Origin: MFD01213-c1 sp963704405
Lineage (GTDB): Bacteria; Planctomycetota; Phycisphaerae; Tepidisphaerales; Tepidisphaeraceae
Assembly (NCBI GenBank): GCA_963704405.1
Contig: OY969903.1
Coordinates: forward strand, 4,092,001-4,156,000
Length of the DNA: 64,000 nucleotides
Reading direction: 5' to 3'
Both the position numbers and the translations under genes were made by a program. Each line of letters begins with the position of its first letter. Within the stretch, counting starts at the first letter, position 1. This document shows positions 47,812-56,970 of this stretch, piece after piece. Below the pieces are notes generated by a model. That model was given only the letters and a program-made list of their open reading frames with translations, did no database searches and was not told where the DNA came from.

Positions 47812-48378
47812 ATGGACCTGCTCTCGCGTCTGCAAGATGCAGGGCAACCGCATTCTCCGCCGGTCCATGTGGGCGATCCGCATTGGCGATTTGAAAACCC
47901 GGATCGCTCGTCAGGCGCTCAGGCATCTTTTCAGGACTTACAGGAGAATGCGGTTGCCCTGCTGCAAGATGATATGAAGACCGCCCTCAAGGCTGGTCAG
48001 AAGGACCGGCTTCAGGTGATCCGCATGTTGCTCAGCGATGTGAAAAACATCGACCTCATGCCCGGCAAACCCACCGCCCAACAGGCGGTTGAGGCCTATA
48101 CCAAAAAGCTGCGGAAGAGCCTGGAAGAATACCAGAAGCTCGGCAAAGCCGCCGAGGTGACGGCGTTGCAATTTGAAATTGGCGTTGCCGAGGAATATCT
48201 TCCCAAAAAGCTGTCTGCCGAAGACACTGAGAAGCTGGTGGAGCAGTTCCTCGCCAGTAACGCCTTTACCGAAAAACAAACCGGCCAGGCCACCGGCATG
48301 TTCATGAAAGCCCACGGCAGTCAGGTCGAGCATGGCATTGCCAGCGCCGCCATTCGCAAGCGCCTGGCCGGCAAATAA
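47812..48378 (+). CDS. yqeY: GatB/YqeY domain protein with a 44-residue in-frame insertion
   Basis: A 188-residue YqeY protein, a family related to the tail of the GatB amidotransferase subunit. The usual start is MDLLSRLQD directly followed by DMKTALKAGQKDRLQVIRMLLSD. Here 44 extra residues (10-53) separate these halves. They are encoded by a 122-bp element with perfect terminal inverted repeats and a 10-bp target duplication, described separately. The rest matches the family and ends in IASAAIRKRLAGK. GGAG lies about six bases before the ATG at 47812. A restart at ATG 47974 could give a shorter protein without the insert. Confidence 0.85.
   Translation: MDLLSRLQDAGQPHSPPVHVGDPHWRFENPDRSSGAQASFQDLQENAVALLQDDMKTALKAGQKDRLQVIRMLLSDVKNIDLMPGKPTAQQAVEAYTKKLRKSLEEYQKLGKAAEVTALQFEIGVAEEYLPKKLSAEDTEKLVEQFLASNAFTEKQTGQATGMFMKAHGSQVEHGIASAAIRKRLAGK
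47830..47971. mobile_element. Miniature inverted-repeat element inserted in frame in yqeY
   Basis: The 122-bp core (47840-47961) has perfect 19-bp terminal inverted repeats: CAGGGCAACCGCATTCTCC at 47840-47858 and GGAGAATGCGGTTGCCCTG at 47943-47961. The identical 10-bp sequence CTGCAAGATG flanks it directly on both sides (47830-47839 and 47962-47971), as a target-site duplication. An inner pair GCGATCCG (47873-47880) and CGGATCGC (47900-47907) could form a second hairpin. Core plus one duplication is 132 bp, a multiple of three, and no stop occurs in the yqeY frame. It encodes no transposase and must have been moved in trans. Confidence 0.85.
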
Positions 48379-48397
48379 CGATCAGGAACAAAATCAG

Positions 48398-48880
48398 ATG
48401 TCCGAACCAATCCTTCACACCGGGCAACCGGCACCATCGTTTAAGCTGCCCACCAGCGGCGGAAATGTCATTTCATTGGATGATTTCCGCGGAAAACAGA
48501 TCGTTGTTCTATTTTTCTACCCCCAGGCCGACACCCCCGGCTGCACCACCCAGGCCTGCGGTTTCCGCGATGCGCTGGCGGATTATGACAAAGCCAACAT
48601 CGCAATCCTCGGCATCAGCCCTGATCCAGTCGAAGATGTCGAAAAATTCGCCTCAAAATTCGCGTTAAACTTCCCTCTGCTGGCTGACACCGATCATTCG
48701 ATCGCCGAAAAATACGGCGTCTGGGTGGAAAAAAATAATTACGGCAAAAAATATTGGGGCGTCGCCCGGACAACCTTTGTTATCGATAAAAAAGGCGTCA
48801 TCGCCAGGGTCTTTGAAAAAGTGAAACCCGAAGGTCATGAGCAGGAAGTTCTGACCTGGCTGAGAGCATCCCCCATCTAG
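48398..48880 (+). CDS. bcp: Thioredoxin-dependent peroxiredoxin, Bcp/PrxQ family
   Basis: A 160-residue thiol peroxidase. The peroxidatic Cys lies in DTPGCTTQACGFRD (near residue 46), with a second Cys five residues on as resolving Cys, the typical PrxQ arrangement. LLADTDHSIAEKYGVW and the RTTFVIDKKG block complete the fold. It reduces hydroperoxides in the cytoplasm. The ATG at 48398 is 20 bases after yqeY, so the two may be co-transcribed. Confidence 0.93.
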   Translation: MSEPILHTGQPAPSFKLPTSGGNVISLDDFRGKQIVVLFFYPQADTPGCTTQACGFRDALADYDKANIAILGISPDPVEDVEKFASKFALNFPLLADTDHSIAEKYGVWVEKNNYGKKYWGVARTTFVIDKKGVIARVFEKVKPEGHEQEVLTWLRASPI

Positions 48881-49037
48881 CTTTTTATACCCATTTTCGG
48901 TGTTTTTGGTTGGTCCTATAATTTGATCTCCGCCGATGTATTTGTTACATGCGGAGCGATCACCGCTCGCGTGGAGACGCGATAAAAGCTGTAACCTATG
49001 CTCTCCTAATCTTTTAAAGCTAAAAAGGAGTCTCACC

Positions 49038-49286
49038 ATGGCTAAGAAAGTAACTGCTTCCGCCAAGAAAACTGCGGCGGCCCCCAAAAACGCCTCATCC
49101 CAAACCACCAGTTCGGCTGTTCGTAATTCCGCTATCCCCAAGGCCGTCGCCCCCGTCGCAAAGAAGTTGGAAATCACTCACGACCAGATCGCCCGCCGGG
49201 CTTATGAAATCCATCTTTCCGGCTCCGGCGGATCAGAATCGGACAACTGGCACCGCGCCGAACGGGAACTGCGTGCCGGGCTGTAA
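49038..49286 (+). CDS. DUF2934 domain protein with basic N-terminal tail
   Basis: An 82-residue protein. The first 40 residues form a Lys/Ala/Ser-rich tail (MAKKVTASAKKTAAAPKN) like histone-H1-type or nucleic-acid-binding tails. The rest is a DUF2934 domain, recognised by IARRAYEIHLSGSGGSESDNWHRAE. GGAG precedes the ATG at 49038. The function of the domain is unknown; the tail suggests a DNA or RNA contact (inference). Confidence 0.8.
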   Translation: MAKKVTASAKKTAAAPKNASSQTTSSAVRNSAIPKAVAPVAKKLEITHDQIARRAYEIHLSGSGGSESDNWHRAERELRAGL

Positions 49287-49316
49287 ATAAAAAGAATTAA
49301 AATCGAAGACAGGAAG

Positions 49317-49357
49317 ACACGAAGGAAATGCTGCCAACCAGATTTCTTCCTTCGTGT
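49317..49357. terminator. Hairpin after the DUF2934 gene
   Basis: Arms ACACGAAGGAA (49317-49327) and TTCCTTCGTGT (49347-49357) pair over 11 bp with a 19-base loop. It lies about 30 bases after the stop. The T-run is short, so it could also be part of a dispersed intergenic repeat. Confidence 0.35.
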
Positions 49358-49553
49358 TCTTAGCGTCTTGGCGTTTCGATTGTTTGGCTGCGCTTGCCGA
49401 CCATTGCTGCTGCCGACCTTCATCTTGCGAAAGCTTGATCCTCTCCGTCATTGCTTTGCGTTTTCTGTGAATTTCGGCAGAATGCCGCCGCGGAGAAGGT
49501 CTCGGGCAATCTCCTCGCACGGGGGGCCTGGGTAAGGGATTGAGTGAGTTGGC

Positions 49554-50096
49554 ATGTGGTATTTCGCTTACGGGTCTAATTTGAATTCGCGCGCAGTGTC
49601 GGAGTGGTCCCGCCACTACGGATTCCGCGCCCCCGCCATGAAACCCGGCCGACCCGCCGTCCTTGATAACTACCGCCTTTCCTTCCCCATTTTCAGCGAA
49701 TACTACGGCGGCGGCATTGGTGACATCGTATACGACCCCGGCAAGTACGTGATGGGCGCCCTTTTCGATCTCACGGAAACGGATCTGACGGTCCTGGACT
49801 CCAAGGTAAACCGCAAGGTGGACGCCGCGGCCAAGGAAATTGGCATCTACAAGCGGATTGAGGTAAAGGTCGCCCCGCTGGGAAAAGGCGAGCCAGTCGC
49901 CGCCATCACATACCAGGGCACCAGCGTTGAACGATATCACATCCCTCCTACCCAGCATTACATGGACCTGGTAATCCAAGGGGCTTACAGCTTCGGGCTA
50001 TCGATGATGTGGATTGCCTACCTGCAGAGCTTTCCGATTCAGCAGGGCCGCAAACCCCGCCCCCCAGGCGTCGGCGACGCCGCGACGAAGCTGTAA
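49554..50096 (+). CDS. Gamma-glutamylcyclotransferase-like protein
   Basis: A 180-residue protein of the GGCT/AIG2 fold. The YFAYGSNLN motif near the start is the diagnostic binding loop, and the core continues with GALFDLTETDLTVLD and YQGTS. In the family it splits gamma-glutamyl amides or removes related adducts, but many bacterial members are uncharacterised. The catalytic Glu is not certain from the sequence alone. It precedes the insertion sequence by about 190 bases. Confidence 0.82.
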   Translation: MWYFAYGSNLNSRAVSEWSRHYGFRAPAMKPGRPAVLDNYRLSFPIFSEYYGGGIGDIVYDPGKYVMGALFDLTETDLTVLDSKVNRKVDAAAKEIGIYKRIEVKVAPLGKGEPVAAITYQGTSVERYHIPPTQHYMDLVIQGAYSFGLSMMWIAYLQSFPIQQGRKPRPPGVGDAATKL

Positions 50097-50219
50097 TGAA
50101 AGAAGTTGTAATAAAAGAGGTCTGCTGAAAATCGCTATCGTGGAGCGTGGGCCTTCCGCCTCATCCTTCTGCATATCTTTAAGCGAGTACTGTTATAATT
50201 ATGGTCGAATGATATTTCG

Positions 50220-50241
50220 GCGGCGTTGAATATGGTGGAAG
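50220..50241 (+). repeat. Outer inverted repeat, left copy
   Basis: The 22-base sequence GCGGCGTTGAATATGGTGGAAG matches, in inverted orientation with one mismatch, 51834-51855. The two copies lie outside the 37-bp repeats of the insertion sequence, with unequal, unrelated spacers. Confidence 0.6.
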
Positions 50242-50285
50242 AGTAAGAGTAAGAAAAAGACGAAAACAAAGACAAAGAGGAATCA

Positions 50286-51807
50286 CAGCCGCAGGGGCTG
50301 CTGCCCTCACCCTTACCCACAAGTTGCATCGATTCGGTTTTGCTGTGTGAGTTCGATGCCGTGTGCGATTCGGGAGACGATTTCCCAGCCGATCCAGATT
50401 GCTTTCCAGCCGGGGCGGGGATCGTGTTTTCTGCCCAGCCAGCCGCCCTGGTGAGCCAGGGTTTGCCAGAATTGCCGGGGGCTCATTTGATCAATCCGGC
50501 ATTGGCCTAGCGCTGCCGCGGCTTGGATCATTGCCTGCGGCACCTTCTGCTGCAGGTCGAGTTTGGCGGCTGCAGGTTCGTTGCGCGGCAGGTTGGCCCA
50601 ATCACGCAGCTGCAATAATCGCACTGCCACGGGAGAGAGCATGCTGATCAATCGAAGCAGGTTATCAATACTTTGCAACTGGGATTCGCCAAGTCTGCAA
50701 CCTTCTTTCAGTGCCCGGTGCCATTCTTCAATGACCCAGCGAATGCAGTAGTAGTCGATGATCGTCAATGCATCGGCCAGATTCTCCACCGGCAAATTGG
50801 TCAGCAGCATCCACTCCAGCGACGCAGCGCCTTCGAGGGGTTCTTTGAGATAAACGACATTCACCGTCAACGGTTGGGTGGACGGCGCGCTTTTGGCCGG
50901 AGGTTGCAGTTGCACCGTTGCAAACCGCACTTGTAATTGGGCCATGCGGGCGGGACGCGGCAGGCGCTGGGTGACGCCTTTGATCTTGCGTTTGACGCAT
51001 CGCTGCTGACCGATCTCAATATCGATTTGTCCGCTGACCGGAACCTGCGCCATGTAAGACCACAGCTTGTCGGTTGCCTGCTCGATGTTGCGGTCGTGAC
51101 GGGCCCGGATGACAAAACCGTTCGATGCCGCCACGCAACTGTGCATCAGACGCAGATCGTCCGCCCCTCGATCACAGATATGGATCAGGTGCGTATGGGG
51201 TGAGTTGGCCGCTTTGACGGCCTGGACGGCGTCAATCCAGACATCGCTCTCTCGAAAGCGATCACGCCTGGCTTTTTTGCTCTCCCGTGCCGCTCGCTTC
51301 ACCCGCTTGAAAAATCGCTGGTCGAGCAACCCTAAAACTTCGCCGCTTGGCGTGACCGCCAGCGCCGAATGCATCACCCATTGGCCTCCAGCAATACGGC
51401 TGGCTTGCACATTGGAGCCATCCTGCACGCACAGGACCACCGGATGCTCGCGGCACGATTGGAAAGTCACCCGCCGGTGCTGGGCTTGCAGCGCATCGGG
51501 ATTAATCTGTGGATTGTCGAAAAACCGGTAAGCTGCTTTCAGCTCCGCCCACTGCTTATGTTGCACAGGCAGGGATTGACCCGGAGTCGCCGCCATTTGG
51601 GCTGCGAGTGTAACAACCCTTTTGAACGACGACGATCATCCAGATCCAACGATCCAAAATGCTGATGAGCCCACTGATGGGCTTGGCAGACCATCATCAC
51701 GACCTCCATGTCTGGAAAAAAATCGAGGTACGTTGAAGAAAGCGAAAATGTTCTCAAAAACACTTCGGAGTTGTGGGTAAGGGTGAGGGCAGCAGCCCCT
51801 GCGGCTG
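50286..51807 (-). mobile_element. IS4-type insertion sequence with 37-bp perfect inverted repeats
   Basis: The element spans about 1522 bp. Its ends are perfect inverted repeats of 37 bases at 50286-50322 and 51771-51807; the left end starts CAGCCGCAGGGG. It carries one leftward transposase gene related to Tn5/IS4 transposases. I see no clear direct target duplication next to the ends. Further inverted repeats occur outside these ends and are listed separately. Confidence 0.85.
50313..51697 (-). CDS. IS4 family (Tn5-like) transposase, frameshifted
   Basis: Read across one frameshift this encodes about 461 residues. The N-terminal DNA-binding part WAHQHFGSLDLDDRRRSK joins AAYRFFDN and, after it, the DDE core: the first Asp in CVQDGSNV, the second in HICDRGADD, and the YREK-type motif YCIRWVIEEWHRALKEGC with the catalytic Glu. 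The break near 51617-51623 (AAAAGGG on the coding strand) needs one extra base to restore RRRSKRVVTLAAQMAATPG. The ATG at 51697 follows GGAGG. Without this correction the transposase would be inactive. Confidence 0.88.
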
Positions 51808-51833
51808 CGATTGGTCTTTCTCTTCCTCTCAGG

Positions 51834-51855
51834 CTTCCGCCATATTCAACGCCGC
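51834..51855 (-). repeat. Outer inverted repeat, right copy
   Basis: Reverse complement of the 22-base left copy at 50220-50241 with one mismatch. It lies 26 bases outside the right end of the insertion sequence; the left copy lies about 44 bases outside the left end. Confidence 0.6.
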
Positions 51856-52071
51856 GTCGAAGCTCAGCGACGAACATCCAGACAAGATGTGTAGAAAATT
51901 AAGGCGTTCGTCTCATGTTTATCGTGCCGAATTGCGGAGAACCAACGGTGGCCGTCGTTTTGTCCATCTCGCACTGGACAGAGGCCCGTGTCACGTCAGA
52001 GTTCTCAAGCAGGACACAACGAAAGTTGCCCAGTTTCATTGCACTCATTGCACTCATTGCACTCATCGGAC

Positions 52072-52893
52072 TTATCGCACGCGCCTTGCGACAATCTGCA
52101 GATGCCCGCACCGCCCCGCCGCCGCGGGGTCTTTTGATAATTCTATTTCCAGTTTGAGCAGGCGCTCGATGGCGTCAGGCGATTCCAGAAGCTTCTTGTT
52201 CTGTCGAACGGGGATGACCGTTTTTCCGGTCAGGTCGAGCATTTCGAATCCGTTGGATTCGAACAGCCGCCGCAATGATGCGGGGGTGAAAGTTGTCAGT
52301 TCGAACCGTTCGCGTTCGTCGGCCGTCAACCAGTTTGTTCGACTGGAGGTCACGAACTTTTCGAGTGCATCGAGATTTCCCTTTTCGACGAAATAATCGA
52401 TCGCCGCCAATTTATTGTCGGCGGTCGCAATCACCACGCCGCCGGCTTTGGTAATCCGCGCCATTTCGCGAACGGCGCTGCGTGCATCGGTGCAGATTGA
52501 AAGCGGATCGCCCATCGCCAGAAGGAGCGAAAACGAATCGGCCTGCAGCGCCGGCATGTCGACAATATCTGCGACAACCAGCGTCCCTTTCTTCCCCTTG
52601 GGTCCGAGCGCTTCCAGTTTCGGGCGAACCTGTTCGATCATGGCCGCCGAGTGATCGACAAAGGTGGTGGCGAAGCCGCTCTTGAGGATTTTCAGCCCCC
52701 ACTTCCCCGTGCCACACCCCAGGTCGGCACACTGCGCCGTCGCATCACGAGGCACATGCGGCTTAATCAGCCGCCAGGTCAGCTCATCATGAAACGCCCA
52801 GTAAGGGTCGTCATAAATCGAATCATATTGCCGCGCAACGCGGTCATGATATCGTCGCGATGCGTGGGCATGGGGACGTCGGTGTTCCGGCAT
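52072..52893 (-). CDS. Class I SAM-dependent methyltransferase
   Basis: A 273-residue methyltransferase. Motif I is ADLGCGTGKWG (about residues 56-66), motif II surrounds FVDHSAAM, and motif IV reads FSLLLAMGDP. The N-terminal region HDRVARQYDSIYDDPYW is typical of small-molecule methyltransferases. Substrate unknown. A short TTGCACTCA tandem repeat lies just past its stop. No adjacent pathway genes give a clue. Confidence 0.82.
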   Translation of the reverse strand: MPEHRRPHAHASRRYHDRVARQYDSIYDDPYWAFHDELTWRLIKPHVPRDATAQCADLGCGTGKWGLKILKSGFATTFVDHSAAMIEQVRPKLEALGPKGKKGTLVVADIVDMPALQADSFSLLLAMGDPLSICTDARSAVREMARITKAGGVVIATADNKLAAIDYFVEKGNLDALEKFVTSSRTNWLTADERERFELTTFTPASLRRLFESNGFEMLDLTGKTVIPVRQNKKLLESPDAIERLLKLEIELSKDPAAAGRCGHLQIVARRVR

Positions 52894-52945
52894 ATCTCCG
52901 ATGTTAGACGCGCCTGCCGGTTAGATACAAGACTGCGGAAACCAG

Positions 52946-55159
52946 TTATTGCTTATCCACCTTGTTATCCGTCAAACGTGAGACCGGGAGGATGATGGGG
53001 TCCAATGCGCCGTGGCCCGTTTGCGAAACAGTGATGACGACATTCGCTTTTTCATTCAAATTGTTTAGCGAAAGAACCACGACGCCATTACCACTGACCG
53101 ACCAACCCGTACCTTTTGTGGGAGCCTGACGTGAGATGATCGAGTTGGTGCCAGGCTCATTCAACTCAGCGCCCGTAATGCTTAACTGAATTTCGTCGCC
53201 ACTTGCAATCTTGGCGAAGCGCAATTGAAGGGTTCCCGTTCCATGGGCATCCATGTCAATGACCTTCGCCGGGACATCCAGCACGAAAGTCGGCTTTGGT
53301 GTCACGGGTTTGGCTTTGTAGATGGCCGTCAGAGTTTTCAATGTGACGTTTTTGTCATTTGTAAACAAAATGGTAGCCGAGTTAGGCTGGAATGGCGTCA
53401 GTTGCAAATCGGCAAGTGAGGGAAAGGTCAGTTGAAGGATATTTCCATCAGCAGAAAGGCTGGTAGCGGTGGCGGCCAGCGACACGTCGCTACCGGCGAC
53501 AATTTGCGAACCATCGTGGGCACTCGATTTGTCTAATCCTGGAGTTTCCTTTAATAAAACTGTTGTCTTTGAAAGCTGTAATCCCTTCACTGCATAAACA
53601 TTGGCGATTGTCGATGATTTTCCATCATCCACGAGCACCGGCTGTTGATCGACTATGGCAAAAGCATCTTCCGCCGGCACACTGAATGTCGCCGATGCAA
53701 GCTTGCTGCCCAGGCGAATGGAAATGAAATCCGTCCAGAAGCTTTCGACGTATTTGATGTGACAGAATTTGTCGTGGACGAGCTTGGCGAATCCATCGTA
53801 GTTGTTCGCCGCCGCCAGGCTTGCCAGCCGGCTGAGATCGTCACTGCAAACCGTACCAGTATATCCATGCTCAACAAACGCCTTCCGCGCGGTTGCCTCA
53901 TAATCCTCTTTCGTTCTTGAAGGCAAGGCTTTTCCATCCTCCGCACCCACCACCGTCGTATTGGCGACCAGTCGCACCATCCGGCAATCAATGTTGCTGT
54001 CAGGTACCACGCACTCTTTCGGAACCAGCACCAGCAGCGTCACGTTATGCGTCTGCGGCACCATGGAATAAGTCGGACTCCCCTGCCCTGGTTCATAGAT
54101 CGCGCCGAATCGTGCGCGGAGCGTATTGTCCGACAGGCGGGAAACTGTAAACGTGCTGTTCAGAGCATGCCCATAGGCGGCTTGCAATTTGTCATATTGA
54201 CTCTGCAAATCGGTTGAAACACCCACCCCCTGAATGACAGCGCTCAGTGCAGACGCAAACTGCCGGATTTCTTCCGTGCTGCGGCTTTCCAACGCGCTTT
54301 CAAGATCATCCGTCACCAAAAGCGGCAGCACCAGCGGACCTTTCCCCGCAGCGCACGGGGGAGTCGGTGGCATCCAATTCTCTTTCACGTCGCGCTTGTC
54401 ATGCCCTTCAGTTGACGTGGTCGGCAGTAGTTCATTATGCAGAGCGACTGTTTCAATCGCATAATTCTTGCCGAAATCTCCCATGAAAAATGAGATAACC
54501 GAATATGCATCGTAGGGTTCATCTCGCTTCCACGGCAGCAAGCCGACCTGGAGCCGCACGACATACGGCACGTATCCCTCGCGAATAGCCGCATCCTTCA
54601 CATAGCGGTTGAGAAGCTGCACCTCCTGGTACACCGCGGTGGCGGCCAGATATTTCGTCAATGGATCGCTTCCCAGCGCACCGCTCAACGCCCCACCGCT
54701 CGGCAGCGAAGATGCTGTGGTGGTGCCCGCCGGCGAACCATCGAATGCAATCTTGGACGTATCGCCGGACGACCGGGTCGTGGTATCGCTTTCGGAGGCT
54801 GTTGGCTTTTCGCCAGTCTTGCTCGTGAATGTTGTCACATCGGAAGACGATGCGCCAGGCAGAGCAATTTTGGCCTTGGCGGCGAATGCGTCTAAAATCT
54901 TTTGTTCAGAATCCAGCGTGTTTGGAATGGCGGCGGCGAGCGCGTCGTCGCTGCTCATCTTAAACGCCGGCTGCATGGCATCGCGATATTTCTCCCACGG
55001 CGCAACACTGAGAACCGCAACCTGAACCGTCGCCGCATCCTGCTGGGTGCAGGCGAGGTTCGACTGGAAGTGACAACAACCGCCGAGCATCGTGCCCGAT
55101 AGCCAAAGAACCGTTGCCTTTACGCCGAATCGCATCGCCCGCGCTGGAAAGGTGGACAT
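52946..55159 (-). CDS. Large hypothetical lipoprotein
   Basis: A 737-residue lipoprotein: a signal peptide ending LGGCC (Cys near residue 27), then a Ser/Thr/Asp-rich low-complexity stretch (about 90-145) and long beta-rich regions including YVPYVVRLQVGLLPW and YSVISFFMGDF. Two Ig-like segments appear near the C-terminus. No family is recognised. GGAG precedes the ATG at 55159. It is probably a surface or periplasmic protein in a single-gene unit. Confidence 0.7.
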   Translation of the reverse strand: MSTFPARAMRFGVKATVLWLSGTMLGGCCHFQSNLACTQQDAATVQVAVLSVAPWEKYRDAMQPAFKMSSDDALAAAIPNTLDSEQKILDAFAAKAKIALPGASSSDVTTFTSKTGEKPTASESDTTTRSSGDTSKIAFDGSPAGTTTASSLPSGGALSGALGSDPLTKYLAATAVYQEVQLLNRYVKDAAIREGYVPYVVRLQVGLLPWKRDEPYDAYSVISFFMGDFGKNYAIETVALHNELLPTTSTEGHDKRDVKENWMPPTPPCAAGKGPLVLPLLVTDDLESALESRSTEEIRQFASALSAVIQGVGVSTDLQSQYDKLQAAYGHALNSTFTVSRLSDNTLRARFGAIYEPGQGSPTYSMVPQTHNVTLLVLVPKECVVPDSNIDCRMVRLVANTTVVGAEDGKALPSRTKEDYEATARKAFVEHGYTGTVCSDDLSRLASLAAANNYDGFAKLVHDKFCHIKYVESFWTDFISIRLGSKLASATFSVPAEDAFAIVDQQPVLVDDGKSSTIANVYAVKGLQLSKTTVLLKETPGLDKSSAHDGSQIVAGSDVSLAATATSLSADGNILQLTFPSLADLQLTPFQPNSATILFTNDKNVTLKTLTAIYKAKPVTPKPTFVLDVPAKVIDMDAHGTGTLQLRFAKIASGDEIQLSITGAELNEPGTNSIISRQAPTKGTGWSVSGNGVVVLSLNNLNEKANVVITVSQTGHGALDPIILPVSRLTDNKVDKQ

Positions 55160-55524
55160 GAATTTCTCCTGAATGATATTTTTGCCCGTATGCAGAGGTT
55201 CTGAAGAATATCGTGGGGTGCACAAGGCGTCTATTCACCTAAAGAAGTTATCGGCGCGATTCCGCTTATTGCACTGAGCACAATAGCGAACCACGGGCAC
55301 GTTCCATCTCGCTATCCCGCCGCCGAATGCTTGTCTTTATTGTAATGGGCTGATGCCTTCGTTCTACTTATTAACCGGACATGCGAATAGCGCTGGTTGC
55401 TTTTCTTCTGGCGCTTGCGGCCTGATTGACGCAACGATCCTTCGCGATGAAAAGCGATTCATCATGGAAATCAAAGATGAAACCTTCAATCCCGTAAACT
55501 CACAATCCGGCAAGGAGCCAAACC
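55160..55524. other. Intergenic region between divergent genes
   Basis: A 365-base gap between the large lipoprotein and a small rightward gene. It is somewhat AT-richer and should carry both promoters. I found no convincing hexamer pair, RNA gene or repeat. Confidence 0.4.
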
Positions 55525-55728
55525 ATGAGCACGCCATCCGACTCCAATATTCCCAATCAACAGCGGCTCGCCGCCCTGCTCAAAGAGTTCCGAGCCATCA
55601 AGCCTGGCACCGATTCGGATCGGCGAGATCAATTGCTGGATGAAATGCAGGACCTCGTAGGATTGGCCGGCAAGATGGTGATGGAAAATGACATCATTCG
55701 CCGTGCAGAAAAGGCGCTCGCAAATTAA
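55525..55728 (+). CDS. Small hypothetical protein
   Basis: A 67-residue helical protein (QRLAALLKEFRAIKPGTDSD, then DEMQDLVGLAGKMV). AAGGAG lies about eight bases before the ATG, supporting a real gene. No family recognised. It is followed by a tRNA-Val gene on the other strand. Confidence 0.65.
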   Translation: MSTPSDSNIPNQQRLAALLKEFRAIKPGTDSDRRDQLLDEMQDLVGLAGKMVMENDIIRRAEKALAN

Positions 55729-55857
55729 ATCTCGCCGACCGCGGGAGTGTTGTATGCGACACGCGGCGAGGTCTGCGTTTGCGCGAGGGATTCAGTTTTG
55801 ACCAGGCTGTTGGCACGACGGACAAAAAGAGAGGTGTCCACTTGGGAGATCGAAAAG

Positions 55858-55930
55858 TGGGCGATGAGGGATTCGAACCCCCGACTCCTTCGGTGTAAAC
55901 GAAGTACTCTAGCCGCTGAGTTAATCGCCC
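55858..55930 (-). tRNA. tRNA-Val (anticodon TAC)
   Basis: A complete 73-base cloverleaf on the minus strand without encoded CCA. The acceptor stem is GGGCGAT/ATCGCCC, the anticodon stem CTTCG/CGAAG with loop TTTACAC, and the T arm has TTCGAAT. The anticodon TAC reads Val GTA/GTG codons. Confidence 0.93.
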
Positions 55931-56111
55931 GGACGTGGGGCATTTTAGCGACAGTTGGGGAGTAAGGGAATTGCTTGATCTTGAAGTTGGGGAATGGGGT
56001 ATAACGCTCGATTGTGGCGGCGGAAACACGGGTGGGTCGGGATGCGTGACCGGTGAGGGCGGGTCGCGTATTCTGCTGGTCGGTGGGGGATTTTAATTGA
56101 AGGATTGGGTT

Positions 56112-56910
56112 ATGAAGATCATGCGATTTTTGTCAGGGGGGCGGGTATTGCTGGGGCAGCCGATTGATGAAAGGTCGGCTTATCGGATTGATGGGGCAAT
56201 GCTGGGGGCAATGAAGGTTACGGATCAGGTGGTGGCGGTGGACAAGGTGCTGTCGCCGCTGACGCCGGCGGATATTCTTTGTATTGGGTTGAACTACCGG
56301 GAACATGCGAATGAGACGATTTCGAATCTACCGGTGAATCCCCTGCTGTTTATTAAGGCGGGGAATACATTGAATCATCCAGGTCATCCGATTCCGACCC
56401 CGCGGCGGAGTTCAGACATTGATTTTGAGGGGGAGCTCGTGGTCGTCATCGGGAAGGATGCGAAGAATATTCAACGCGACCGGGCGATGGACTATGTGTT
56501 TGGATTCACCATCGCCAACGATGTGACGGCACGCGACTGGCAGCGGGATAAGGCGCTGGGCGGCGGGCAGTTTGCGCGGGGAAAAGTTTTGACGGGTTTT
56601 GTCCGCTGGGGCCGGTGATTGTGACCAAAGATGAGTTGCCTGATCCGGGAAATCTGCGGATCACGACGACGCTCAATGGGCAGATCATGCAGGATGGACG
56701 GACAAGCGACATGATCTTTGATGTGCCGACGATTATCGAATCGCTGAGCAGCACGATGACGCTGGCGCCGGAGCGGTGATTTTGACGGGGACGCCTTCGG
56801 GGGTGGGGTTTGGAAGGACGCCACCGGTTTGGTTGAAGCCTGGGGATACAATTGCGGTGGAGATTGAGAAGATCGGGCGGCTGGAAAATCCAGTGATCGC
56901 CGAAGCGTGA
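56112..56910 (+). CDS. Fumarylacetoacetate hydrolase family protein, frameshifted
   Basis: Read across two frameshifts this encodes about 266 residues of the FAH fold. Family blocks are ILCIGLNYREHANE, DIDFEGELVVVIG with the metal-binding acidic residues, FTIANDVTARDWQ, and the C-terminal ILTGTPSGVGF and LKPGDTIAVEI. Members hydrolyse or decarboxylate acylpyruvates in aromatic or sugar-acid breakdown. Breaks are near 56578-56585 (GGGGAAAA) and 56769-56772 (CCGGAG); one base added at each restores RGKSFDGFCPLGP and LAPGAVILTG. The ATG at 56112 follows AAGGA. Confidence 0.82.
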
Positions 56911-56970
56911 GATTCATGCGCCTGATGAGGCAATTGCAATGGGCGTCTCGGGGGTTAGGATGCGCCGGAG

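Noticed and set aside
50277..51817. Target-site duplication of the insertion sequence
   Set aside because: The bases next to the two 37-bp ends do not match each other over 8-12 positions.
52038..52068. Tandem TTGCACTCA repeat next to the methyltransferase stop
   Set aside because: Only three units; too short for a CRISPR or functional repeat array.
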